From assembly GCF_050436995.1 (NCBI RefSeq), contig NC_134765.1:9823501-9887500 (forward strand): a stretch of DNA of 64,000 bases, given 5' to 3'. Every line of letters begins with the position of its first letter. The stretch's first letter is position 1. The DNA comes from Anticarsia gemmatalis. Lineage: Eukaryota > Arthropoda > Insecta > Lepidoptera > Erebidae. A program made the translations under genes and the position numbers. The notes under the pieces were generated by a model, which was not told where the DNA came from, made no database searches, and saw only the letters and a program-made list of their open reading frames with translations. Positions 39,401 through 50,950 of this stretch are shown here, piece by piece.

Positions 39401-42400
39401 GGTCGGCGCGCGCGCACTCGGCGTGCACGCCCGAGCGCAGGAAGCGCGGGTAACTGTCGAACTTCAGCATGTTGAAGATCTGCTTCTGAGCCTGGAACAA
39501 CACATTCATTATAAGCGATATTGTTCTTGACAGTGTAAAAAATAAGAAGTCAGCCCGTGACCACGGTCGATGTAATTCAATCGAAACGTCGGGTGAACAA
39601 ATAAGGTATCCCAACCTTAAAATTTTCAATCGCGATTCAGGAAATTAAATTATTTTCATAGACTTAACTGTTAAATAACTAGTTATAACAAAAAAAGTAT
39701 ATAAAGAATGGTTAAGGGAGCAATCTGTGTGCGTGTTTGATATATTTACCAATCATAATCGTAGATTTAAGATTGCATCCAAATTACAAAATACCATGAT
39801 TTAATCAAGAATTTTACACTCAACCATCACTTATTCGGTAAACGTTACGCTTATTTCATAACATTTTTATTGCAACAACAATTAACGGACAAAACATCAA
39901 TATTTTTACTCTCTAAAACAATATTAAAAATCTATTTATCTGACCTGCAAAGGGACGAATGATATCATTTCATTTCAATGTTTACAAGCAATTTCTTAAG
40001 GAACTAGTAACTAGTCTTACTGACTAATGACCAAGCAGTTTCTAAAAAGACCTACCTGTTGGAACAGGTCGATGGGCGGCGGGTCTTGCGTAAGGAGTAA
40101 CGCGGTGGTTCTCTTGGCTGGAGCGTCTACATTTACTAGGTCAGGTGCGCCGTCTTCCAGGTGACGCTGCCAGATCTCCGTGGCTAGTGCCCGGCGGGTC
40201 TCAGGGTCTGTTGTAGCGCTGTACTGTTCGCATGACCACCAGAACCTAGGGAAAAATAATGAAATTTAATGGCCGGTCTTGTAGGTGTCAAGTTATGAAC
40301 AAGTAATGATACTAACTACTAAAGGAGTGTATCGCTTTGCTATTAAAAGAAAATTTGTCCTAATGGATTATTACAGCTAGTCTTTTTTATATATCTGAAT
40401 AGTCACCACTTAGCAAGATTTTAGGGCAATGCTATAGCGTTAACTTTTTTATGATTTTTTTCGTACACATGATTTTGTATCCAGTTATTTTACTGTGAAC
40501 AGGTTCAGGCATGTTTAATGTTACGGATCCTACCTGATGTTCTCAGCGGCGAACTCCTTGGCGAGGAAGTGCGCGAAGGCGTTGGCACCAGCAGGGTCGG
40601 CCAGCAGGTGCTCCAGGCCGAGCGACCAGCGCGCCACGTTGGAGCTGCCGCCGGAGCCCGACACCTGCGTCGAACCCTCGCTCATTTGCTGGTAGATAGA
40701 ACAATACACCGTTAGATTAGACTGATGAAGTTAAAAACTTCAATCAACAGTAATCGAATATTTTTTCACGGAGTTTTATTTGGGTGCACAGTTGCACTGT
40801 TTTTGTTGCTAAAATCATACCCTCTTATTCACAAAAATATATGAAGTTATGAAAGGCTTATAAAGTGTTTTGTTACTTTCACTGCTTAGCGAAATGAAAG
40901 AGAGAAAACATAATAGAGTAGCTTTTTAACTAAAATAGCTTTATAATGTGTTTATGAATAAGAGGGTTTGATTCAAACGTCTTTATCATCCAAATTAAAC
41001 ACTAGAGGTTTCTAAAGATCTTCATAAGAGAGTGATGATGGTAAATACATACCTTGTTATACATATTGCGGTGGTCCTGGTGGCGGTACGAGCTGCTGGC
41101 GCCGCTGCCGGTTGTCCAGCGACGGAACGGCGATGACTGCTCGCTCTGTAACAAACAAACAAAAAGACTATTAGTATAATGATACTTTAAGCAGATAAGA
41201 TACATATTTTTAAACTAGAGGTATCGTAACATGATGATCTATATAAATATGAAAATTGATAAATCGATTCCTATTTGTCAATCGGCGCCAAAACTTTAGT
41301 TCTAATATTTTTCAGTTCGCGTCAAATTTTCATATCTACGTAGTCAGTATTAGTATCTTTATACATAACTGTATGTATGTATGTTTGGTAATACGTAATT
41401 CACACAACTGCTGTATTGTTTGAGATAAAATCTCTACGTTGCACTACATTAATGCGTTTTACGAGTGAAATGGAAGATTACCACTTTGTGTAGACTTTTT
41501 ACTTTTTTATAGAGTGCGTGGGATTTTGTATAGTTTCATCATAATATGAGTAATATGACTAAAGAATGGGAGGTAAAGTTTAATAGCTTACATTATTATT
41601 ACTCTCTAACTCTCTTTTATAATGCGTCACTTGAAGAAGCCGAAAACAAATGAGTATGTATTTTCTAGAACAATACCGATATATTGTGGTTGCAGTTAAA
41701 TACCATAAATGGAGGCTATGGCACAAACACCTGATAATTCAACCTAAACAACAAAAACAGAAAGGTTTAATCACAAAGTAATAAATGAAGGACACTACTT
41801 GAAACAATAACGATCTTAAAACTACAACTATCAACGTCACATACCAATGTATTACGGGAATACCATGGTGTGAACTAAAACAGCACACGCCACAAGTATT
41901 TTGCCGAACACAGGATAGTGCCGAGCGGAATGAGAAGGAAACTGTGTCGTACAAACTACACAACGTCATGGAAACTGGTCACCACGTACATCGCCGGCAC
42001 ACAAACATAGCGTTTCAGTTTTAAAACTGTTTGTACTAAATATTGTAGGGTTGGCCGCATTTGCAATAATGAGAAAGAAATAATATTTTGATAATACTAA
42101 GACATGTATTTGGAGAAATGTTGAATAGAGACGATTTTGATGCCTACCTGGGCTTAGATTTTTGATAGTAGTTATATTTTTCCAGTTACTTTTTATCCGC
42201 AAAAAAACAGCGTTAACTTTCCTGCAAATCTTTTAACTCAGGCGCAGTCGAGTTTCGTCTTATTTTTTTTAAGACAGCTCCCGCACTTGGGATTGCTCTT
42301 GTGTCGCGGGGACTTTTACAGACATACAAACAACGGACACAAAGTACAACCAGACCCGAAACAAATTATTTGTGGATCGCACAAATAATTGTTTCAGGTC

Positions 42401-45385
42401 TGGGAATCGAACCCACGAGCTTCTGACGCAATGGTAGCGGCGTGGTGACCCAAACCACTGCGCTACGGAGGCAGTCAATAATTTTAATTTATGATGTTGC
42501 AATGCATCATAGGATATGGATATAGCTGTCATCGGCCATGTCAATAATTTACAAACGGACGGAAGCGAGTGACATCAGGTGCATTCACAATAGTCCACAA
42601 TGATGCACGCTCGCCATAGCTGAACACAATAGCTGCACGTCAAATCAACAAATATTATATCTATACGCACTTGTATCATTGTCATTTCAGTTATTGTTTT
42701 CGAACTAATTATAATCAAGATTGTGAATGATCTTTCTCCATTTTACCTATTTTAAACTATGACTGTTGAACTCTTTAAATAAGCTGGTCGCTTCTGCGTG
42801 GCAAAGTCCGTTATAAGTTCATATGGATATTCAATTTTCTTATGGTTATATATGATTAGGAGAGCCACTATTATAAAGACGGGCGGTTTTCTACCACTAT
42901 CGACAATTGACAACTGAGTAAGTATTGAGAAATACGTAATGAGATGAACTCTTTTTCTAGTAAATAACGCTACTTGACTATAAGATCCACGCCACTGATT
43001 TCCAATTGACTAGAAGCAGTTAACAACACCTACATAACCAGTAAATCCTAATATCATCCTGAAACGTTTAACCTTATGAAGACTGACAGCCGGTGATAAA
43101 AATAAATTCATTCAAATGCACCACAAATATTGGAATCACGCGACATGTAGCATTGTAGTTAGATTGCTACATTGGTACATGGCTACATTGACACAAGACC
43201 GTGGGCAGAAGTACTGGGGGAGCTAAATTGATCACAATTGACGATACGACCGCGCCCCCGCGCATCACAATCAAATACATTGCACATAACTCTGTAGACT
43301 CAGATCATAATGAAAGAATTTTTATGCTTTTTTTAGTTGCTAAGAAGAATTAACAGTTATTTTTCTTTGCTTGAAACACAAGTAGTTTTAACTATACCTA
43401 TAGATGTAATTCTACGGTTACTGTAAATGCGAAAACGAGCTAACATGTAAAAATGTATACTTAAGTAATGGATATCGGGCTTAAACGAAAGTCAAGTTGA
43501 TTGATAAATTAATACCTAAGTAAAGGATTTAGATGCATGCGTTTTAGGGGTCTTGGAGTGATGTTTACAAGTCAGACAAGAGGGGAAGGAACTGTATCAT
43601 AGGCACAAACGATCTTTTTTAGAAAAAAGTATTTTATAAAATATCTAGTGGTTCATTTTAAGACAGCCCGCCCTGTATTAAAGCAAAAACGCTTGCGATA
43701 CTAGTATTTGTACATGTCGGAGCTGAGATACAGTTTGTCAGTTAGACAGTCTGTTTGCCGTGACGGCGCCACGCGACAACCGTGTGTCTGCCTATGACAG
43801 TACGGACACGCCGTGATGATGTGATGAAAACTCGTGCTCGTGACGAATTAGGTAATTAGAATATAGGGTAATGTTAAGTTTATTTGTTTAACATCATATG
43901 ATTGTAGAAGATGGGCTTTCGGGGCAGCTGACATAATGTTGTTTTACTTTATTTTTTAACAGAGCACTTATGCCCGGTTTCTGAATAAATTTAGCGGTAG
44001 TTTATCTATTCAATAGCGTTTAAACTTGTTACAAAATGTCAATATGAATAGATAAACTACCGCTAAAAGTATCGCAGCAACCGGGCATTAATCATTTAAA
44101 GAATAAACCTGGAACTTTCCATTTGGATTTTTAGTCCTGCAGATTTTTCTGTTAATAATATAAGTAATTTACTGAAATCTGTACCTACATTTAATGACAA
44201 TAATTAATTGTTATCCATATGCGTAAATTGAAGAGGATAACACATCTACGGTGCTGTTTACGCAAATTAAATACGTTTAATATATGGTAATGAGTGTCAG
44301 TAATTAAACACCGTCATAACCGAAATGTATTTGACGTCAGTTTCTTACTAGCAAACCTTGTATGCGTCAAAATGACGAACATCATAGTAATTATGAAGAA
44401 TGTCTTACGCACTATCCCTGGGAAATCCTTCGGGTGAGTGCAATTTATAACTAATGTGTCTAATGGAATAATTCTAGAAAATTATAAGTCATTTTGACTC
44501 GACGACATGGCCATGAGTTATTTTATTTAGAACTAGCTTTCCACCCGCAGCTTTGCCCGCATGGAATTTATCCCCACCGGGGTGAAATTTGAAAACATCC
44601 TCTCTTAGTGCCCTTCTACACTTCCTAAGGAATTTTCATACCAAATTTCACTTTCTACCATCCATCAGTAACATCAGTCACTCAGTAACGGAAGCTAATT
44701 ATAATATATTGAATGATTTGATGAGTCTTATACAATGGAACGAAAATGTCTTAATAAATTGTTAAATACACTGACTTATTAAATATTGAGTACATTTTCA
44801 GTCATGATAAGCTTATTTACTCAATAGAACTAATTAGTGTCACCGAGTATTAAGTAGCGAATTTTCCGCGACCGATTTAGACAATTTAAGGAAACCAAGG
44901 CTGATACAATAGGCATTGTTGCGAATAATTAGTACAATATTGATTGAATTTATAGTTCATTAATATATTATATATACCTCTTTGGTTAAACTCAGGGATT
45001 CAGCTGTAAAATTAGACATCACGATGTCTTTCAACTTTCGTTAAAAGTTTTGCATCAAAAAATCTTATCATAAATTGACCAGGACTTTACAACATAGGAG
45101 TAGGTACATAAGAACCAACCCAATTTTTATCACATTCGTAGCATTTATTTTTAAATTACGCGAATTTTTGTTACAAGCAGATATGACCATATTTCCAATG
45201 AGTCATACATGCTATCAAACAAAATAATATTCCGGGCCCAGTCACCAATCAAAACTATAACCACACGATAAAAAGCACTGGTTAACTTAACACCAAGACA
45301 TTTAAAAAGTCAAAAAAAAAATAGCAACTAAATAGAGTAAATAAATTACCTCTTCTTTGCTATCTGTCGTGTACCATACAACCAT
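33405..45385 (-). CDS. loco: Regulator of G-protein signalling, RGS12/14 type (loco orthologue), 11 coding exons
   Basis: GTPase-activating protein for G-alpha-i/o subunits, acting at the plasma membrane. Exons on the minus strand: 45385-45350, 41145-41053, 40688-40534, 40245-40056, 39491-39348, 38987-38850, 35338-35153, 34884-34636, 34344-34198, 33803-33725, 33583-33405. Phases agree and encode 531 residues. The RGS domain is at about residues 63-178 (RWSLGLEHLL, AAENIRFWWSCEQY, VNVD, IFNMLKFDSYPRFL) and keeps the Glu-Asn and Asp-Ser...Arg contacts of active RGS proteins. A basic Ser-rich linker with ILPWKSR follows. Two Ras-binding-like domains lie at about 264-325 (CRVVLPDGATSVVGVDASITV) and in the 249-nt exon. 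The C-terminus has a degenerate GoLoco-like helix (DFLENLREKQQRLRLQK) and a Pro-rich tail PPPLPPKP ending PTVV. It lacks the N-terminal PDZ/PTB part of long RGS12. A noncanonical GTTAGT donor follows exon 10. Confidence 0.94.
33884..34149 (+). mobile_element. Lep1-type non-autonomous Helitron in a loco intron
   Basis: Starts TCTATACTAATATTATAAA after an A and ends GGGTCAGCTAG before a T, as Lep1 Helitrons of Lepidoptera do. It holds a (GTTT)n microsatellite near its start at about 33911-33942 and shares its 3' half with the copies at 8266 and 61877. It lies between loco exons 9 and 10 and fills most of that intron. Confidence 0.85.
35339..38849. other. loco intron 6, no supported gene
   Basis: A 3.5-kb AT-rich intron between the linker exon and the first Ras-binding exon. 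The open extension below 38850 is intron read-through. Short frames here have no recognisable content. Confidence 0.55.
40820..40967. mobile_element. MITE-like inverted repeat in a loco intron
   Basis: Ends ACCCTCTTATTCACAAA and, inverted, ACCCTCTTATTCATAAA; the arms continue with partial similarity (GCTTATAAAGTG against GCTTTATAATGTG). It lies in the loco intron between exons 2 and 3. Target duplication was not resolved. Confidence 0.6.
42271..42477 (-). repeat. tRNA-derived SINE, second family
   Basis: On the minus strand the head reads like a tRNA: TAGCGCAGTGG (A box), then GGGTTCGATTCCCAGACC (B box and T-stem). The body includes ATTTGTGCGATCCACAAAT and the tail CCGCGACACAAGAGCAATCC. It lies in the first loco intron; the ORF over it is spurious. 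Confidence 0.75.
43971..44087. mobile_element. 117-bp MITE with TTA target duplication
   Basis: Starts TGCCCGGTTTCTGAATAA and ends with the inverted form ending AACCGGGCA. The two halves share the inverted segment TTTAGCGGTAGTTTATCTATTC. It is flanked by TTA on both sides (43968-43970, 44088-44090), consistent with a Harbinger-derived MITE. It lies in the first loco intron. A related degraded sequence lies at about 21410-21470. Confidence 0.75.
44531..44700 (+). repeat. RTE-like LINE 3' end
   Basis: AACTAGCTTTCCACCCGCAG, TTTGCCCGCATGGA and the following GGGTGAAATTTG resemble the tail at 6491, though diverged. It lies in the first loco intron. Confidence 0.5.
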
Positions 45386-45680
45386 TTTTGTCACCAAACT
45401 TGATCAATCAAAACACTTTGAAACCACAAAAATACCCACTGTTTTATACGCGATATATTTCTTTATCAACTAGTATCGTAACAGGATAAATAAGAGAGAT
45501 ATTGTCTTGTTTCACTGGACGTGTGTCCTGGTTCCCGGTCGGACGGCGACTGAACGTACTGAATAATGTCCCAGCGACACCGGCTCGTGACACAATGCAG
45601 AATTACAATAACAATACACAATATACACATACTAAACAAAACAGTTTCCGGAGCCATTGAGACACAAGTCATGAATTATT
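45386..45680 (-). promoter_or_regulatory. loco: Proximal loco 5' UTR and promoter region
   Basis: Sequence upstream of the loco MVVWYTTDSKEE start. The ATG has an ACAAAAATGG context that favours initiation. A moderately GC-rich block at 45520-45600 (around GTCGGACGGCGACTG) probably marks the promoter. Precise start sites cannot be set from sequence alone. Confidence 0.4.
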
Positions 45681-48600
45681 AGCTTAGATATTTGTTTTGA
45701 AGGATATCATTCATAATATTTGTATTTTTATAACCTTAGAAACTCTGAGTTATGGGGAAAAGTGCTTTTGTGAATGTAAAGATGTATTTTCCCCCGATTG
45801 ACTTAGATAGGTCAGTTTTTAATAGTAAAAGTAAGCGGTAATAGTCAGTTGTATTCATTTTTTATAGACTCGCGTATATGTTATGTGATATCATAAATCA
45901 TCATTATTTTATATGCCGAATGCAAAAACGCTACTTCAATTTGTGAATTTTTTCCACTGTTTACATTTCGGCTCTTAGCATAAAATATTTATATATTACA
46001 CGTATCTCATTTTAAAATTTAAACCTCAAGAAAAGCTTGCGACTGTATCACTAACTAGTTTTCAAAAATATGAGAAAAATATTTTATAGTGAGGCGAAAG
46101 TGGCTAAACACTATTGCACTAAACTTTTGTGCTGTAAGTCTTGATAGTCAACGTAAAAACAAACAGATTAATTTAATAATATATTTTTTTTTTCTTTTCT
46201 AAATTAATATTATACCCCGCTACAGAACTCAATACAAAATCGCTGTCAAACCGTCCATTGTACCGTGTCCACAGTTGGCAGGAAAACACCGACGGATCGT
46301 TGGTAAGCCATATGAGGACAGTTTTATCACTTCTGGCTATCAGCCACTTGTTTCTCCAAACAGTATGGGAGCCGCAAGGCGCTCGCCACGATGTTTGTTA
46401 CCGACGCGTCATTGTACCGCGAACTGTACGCGTTTGTGGGTCAATCACGTACGCCACTTTATTATAAATGTTTATGAATGATATAATACTACTGAGAAAG
46501 AAGTTTTTCTGCTAAGAATACTTATTTTTTCTATGTAATTTATTCAACAACATCACTAATAGAAGGGATAGTTTATCTGGGAAAATTTAGATAAGTATAT
46601 AATTATTCAGATAGCTTCAATTTATAATCAGCTAAGCTTACATTTATAATTGTTTAGGCACATCAATATCTAAGGAAAACATTTACAATTAACAATTAAT
46701 TTAGATCTTAAAATAATCCTTTCTATGTGTCACATGACAAGTATCCTATCCTCTATAGTCAGTACTATCAAGTATCGACAAAAATAGTTCCTATGACGCT
46801 CGCTAGGGGCGCTGATCGGATTTTCATACAACATTTGTCGCTAGCTATATAATTAATAGACATGAATATGTCACAAGTCACCTGTTTGTACTTAACCTAT
46901 TGTGATCCAATGAGGAATATTCCTTTGAAATCATTGATAGAGTCACAGAGTATTAAACACAGTACGTCAATGCGACGTTGAATAGCCGCAGTGACGAGCG
47001 ACATACGATCACGTATTATAATATCTTAGTATGCAGACTGTGTGTATATAGTTTTCTATCATAGAAATGTTTTATTACTGACTGGCGCCGTATAGACCAA
47101 ATTAATTATTTGGAGGTTAATAACAGCTCGTGATCTAAATATACTAATTTTCTTACTAAGTTCTACGAAGAGTGGTGATGGTAGTAGTCGAAGGTGGCTT
47201 TAGTAGGTAAAACTCACAGTTAAAGGTGGTTTTAGTAGGTAAAACTCACACTTAAAGGTGGTTTTAGTAGGTAAAACTCCCACTTAACCTACCCTACCCC
47301 CAGAAGAATCGATAATCTTATGGCAGATTTCGTCTCGTAAAAATGTTCATCATCAAATAGTGCAGACATTTTAGGGAATTTCCAAACGGTTTTTTCATAA
47401 TTGTACTGTTTACTTTAAGGTATATATAAAGCGTGATATTTACTTGGTTTTATTTGCTGGAAATTACTTGTGACAATTGTTAGGTACTTTGTCTCAGGGC
47501 TACGGTTATCTAACGTTTGATGATGAATGCAAAACAAAGCCTCATTAATTTTACATGTTGAAGGAAAACCACAAGTGTTGGTTAAATTACATGTACTTAC
47601 ATTCTCTTAGATGTTGTGGAGAATTATATGAGTAACTAATGAATGAATTTGTCAGTATTGCTTATATTTTGTTCCCAAAGTAATATGAGTAAGACTCTAG
47701 AGAAAGATAAATAATAATATGTGCTTATTAAAAACCATGTTATTATGTAAGATATTCTTTAGTGTTTTATTGACAGAAAATTTGAAGATTTAGGGTCAAT
47801 TTAAAGACAATCTTTGAAACATAATGACAAAAATACACTCTTATAATTTAAGCAAGTCTGGTAAAAATACTCTTACATGTTTGTCATAATTCCGTTTATG
47901 AACAGCTGAATCAAATATGTTTCTATGTTTTTTCAGGCCACATTTTAAACAAACAGTCAGTTCGAAAGGTTGTTTTCTAACCAAAAAATAATTTAATTAG
48001 CACTTGTATCAACAAGCCACGGTGGTCTGCAACAATTAGTCAGAGTATAATCTCGTAAATGGGGGCAACTGCGCTAATTATTAATTAATAATATTAATGT
48101 GTAATGAATTCGTGGAATATGTTATATTATGACACATGTGTATGTATGTTTGTTATTTCCTAGCAAACGTATGGGGATAAATAACACCATCGGATTGAGT
48201 CATTAGTGCTTATTGACATAGATTTTAGCTGTAAATGTTTTGTTATTATCAAGTAGAGTACATGACATTATTATCAGAAATAATGCTTAATGCTTGTGTT
48301 ATAAGGATAACATTATATTAAACTTTAGAAAATTTAAATAGCTCAGTGCAAAGGTGATAAAGCTGTAAGCTTATACTGCTATCTAACAAATAAATAAGGC
48401 TTATTATTATCATTGGAAAATTAATAGTTGACATTCCTTGATTGTTTTTCTAGCAAATGTAAGGCAGTTTTTGGATTAAACCATAGTAATGTATGTTATC
48501 AATTTAAAATGTATTAGCTACAAAAAAAATAATACAAATATTGTATCATAAGAAAATCTATTTAACTATTTCTAAACAAATTTACCTGAAATATTACGTG

Positions 48601-48810
48601 TTTTATATAACAGTAACTAACTAATTATAAAATGTCTATGTATGGTATAATGAGTGTAGTATAGAATACTATAAAATTTACCCTAACGCATTTTAAAAGG
48701 AAAAAACTATATGAATGAGTGTTTACGTCATAGATACATCCATAAATGGTCATGAGTGTGATGTACAAAGTCCATAGTACTAATGGTATGGTCCTACAAC
48801 TTAATAGAGA
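45681..48810. other. Region upstream of proximal loco promoter
   Basis: AT-rich, with the 32-bp tandem repeat at 47191. A patch of higher GC near 46255-46455 with overlapping short frames could be a regulatory or untranslated segment, but no splice-supported exon was found. It would be intronic if the distal loco exon is real. Confidence 0.45.
47191..47286. repeat. Tandem repeat, three 32-bp units
   Basis: Units at 47191-47222, 47223-47254 and 47255-47286 differ at one to three positions. Each contains AAGGTGG, TTTAGTAGGTAAAACTC. It is a short minisatellite in the intergenic or intronic DNA upstream of loco. Confidence 0.85.
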
Positions 48811-48999
48811 GTAGTAGTTAGGGTGGTCCAAAAAAATTTTTTTTTAGTTATCACTTTCGCCACGGGCTTAATTTGTTACACGTATTTGAAATAATAACGT
48901 TGCAAAATTTGAACAAGGTAGCTTTAGTGGAAGTGGATGCTCAAAGCAGTTATACTTTAGATTTTTTTGTGAAAAGTGCAAATTTTTCTTTCACTGTTA

Positions 49000-49618
49000 A
49001 GCTGGGTACTCACACACGGTATTACTCGATAGTATTACTCGAATTCAAGTAAAAATCAATGTGTGGACCGCAAAACTCACAGCTCGAAGGCTCGCATCGA
49101 GCCGGCTCGATGGAATTAAATAAAACTAATTTCCTTCGCACTTACTCGAAGCGAGCCGTCGAGCTTGACTCAAGCGTGTGTACGTAACCGCGAGTGGCGC
49201 GATTCGAGCGTCAGTAATCATAGAAAATAGTAATCATAGAAAGTAATTCTTCATATAGCACCTCGGGCATCCTTAAATAATTGTTATAATCTTGGGGACA
49301 CAGCTCTTTTAGCAAGTTCACGTGGCTGTAATCAGAGCGGCGATCTAACCAATCCTTAACCCAGTACCTCCTTATGTGTTTTTTCTTCTTCCTTTCATTT
49401 TCTTTAATTCTTTTATAATTAAGAACTGCGAGACTTGCTAAATACAGCCACCGTTTCCTTTGTAGCACAGACATCCTTTGGCTCGAACGGACCGGTGAAT
49501 ACTGAACGGTGCGCCTCACTCGATAGATAAATGCTGAATGTGTGGACGAAAGCCCATGCCATGGGTTTTACTCGACAGTTTAGCTCGATCGAGTAAAACC
49601 CTGTGTGAGTACGGAGCT
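49000..49618 (-). mobile_element. Non-autonomous PIF/Harbinger element nested in the larger transposon
   Basis: The left end AGCTGGGTACTCACACACGG and the right end (reverse complement AGCTCCGTACTCACACAGGG) form imperfect inverted repeats flanked by TTA (48997-48999 and 49619-49621), the TWA target of PIF/Harbinger. The minus-strand ORF 49519-49211 encodes the N-terminal segment of a HARBI1/ALP1-like transposase (RRYWVKDWLDRRSDYSHVNLLKEL, then LRMPEVLYEELL). The catalytic part is gone, so the element is an internally deleted derivative. Confidence 0.8.
49211..49519 (-). pseudogene. Truncated Harbinger (HARBI1-like) transposase
   Basis: Open frame of 102 codons with a basic region KENERKKKKHIRRYWVKDW and the signature leading into the DDE domain of HARBI1-like proteins, ending prematurely at ITIFYDY. 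No catalytic Asp/Glu residues remain. It sits within the nested 0.6-kb element and cannot encode an active transposase; it might at most act as a leftover frame. Confidence 0.7.
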
Positions 49619-49790
49619 TTACAGGTCTTTTTTGGGTATTAAACTAAGCTAATTCATTATATATATGACTGTTTAAGTGTTTAAAACTAAAAAATGTATT
49701 AAAAAATAGTGTTCTGTTACATAAATTAGGGACAAAATATGTTCAATAACTCGACAAAACCACGATATTTTTCTTTTGGGTTCTTGAGAT

Positions 49791-50950
49791 GTGGAACCCT
49801 TATCAAAGCTCAATCAACATCTTACTCTTCGGCAAGTTTTGCTTCTTTATCACCACTTAATTATTGAACATATAAATTTGATAAATTCTGCGCGCGGTCT
49901 TATTGAAAATGTGGTGGAAATATGGAAAAAATCGGGAATTTCGACAAGACAATTAAACCATTGCATAGAGAAATTTATTAAAAATCTTCATAATTATAGT
50001 CATAATCACTGTGCTTTGGTCAGTCAAGCTCTCCTCAAATACCACTATTCAAGAGATTCAGTGATGCATGGGAGACTTTTTCGAAAAAGCAGTATGATAG
50101 TCTGATTGATAATTTGGGTACGGCAAATTTCGCCCTGAACACACTTGAGACTCTTACCATCGTAAAGGCTGGGGAAAAACAAGTTAGCGATTACTACAAG
50201 GAGTTAATTGAACTCACTATGATCGTTTGAACAAACCACCTTCTAAATTCATTGACTGGCCCCAGGTCCAATACACCACGCTCGATGGATGTCTAAATTG
50301 AATTATGCTATGAAGATTTTTCTTTTCAGACATTATTTACACAGACAGTTATTGTACAAATAATTCCTTAAAAGAATAATCTAACTAATTAAAAGTTAAG
50401 AACAGCTAATAGCTCGATTAATTAGTTTTGGTGCTCATAAATACACCAAGACTTGTATTGAAACGCCTTTAAAAACCGATGCACCAAGAAATGACTTGTT
50501 ACTTTAAAAGAAGTTATAATTGTACGATGCCATTGATTTTGAAATAAGTAAAGCTGCAAGGAAGGTCTTAAAGCGTCACCTGTGGTATTTGCCTGACGAA
50601 CTTATTATCTTTGCTCTGTTTTCCGACAAGCTTTTTTGTGGCGAGAAAATGGCCACAGTTCATCAAATGAATGCTGATCGTTGTTCTCGTCCAGTACGAG
50701 GTAACTGTAGTTAACTGTCATTTGATACACATTATATACTTTTGCGTCGGAAAGTTCGCTAAAAACAGATTTTCTACTAGATTTAAGGACTTTTTCTTGC
50801 AATTACCATCTGAGGTTTGGAATGAAAATGCTGATTACCTTTAAGGCAAAAGTTGCATAATTGCTTGTTATTAAAGAGGCTGTGGAAGGGGGTGTGAAAC
50901 TATTTGAAGACTACAATAGCTTGCTCACTAAGGACGAGGAAGAAAAACAA
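49791..50950 (+). pseudogene. Relic of a transposon-associated protein (uncharacterised family)
   Basis: Fragments in shifting frames recall an uncharacterised animal protein family often found in transposons. In order: a segment IENVVEIWKKSGISTRQLNHCIEKF near 49895-49975, FKRFSDAWETFSKKQYD near 50042, PGPIHHARWMSK near 50262-50297, a KIFLFR piece at about 50310, LKRHLWYLPDELIIFALFSD at 50568-50628, then a VKLFEDYNSLLTKDEEEKQY piece near 50897-50953. Several stops and frameshifts interrupt it and parts are missing. It is not functional. Recognition rests on remembered motif order rather than an alignment. Confidence 0.6.

Noticed and set aside
42410..42477. Possible functional tRNA gene (minus)
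   Set aside because: tRNA-like head is continuous with a SINE body that is repeated at 53393; not an independent tRNA.
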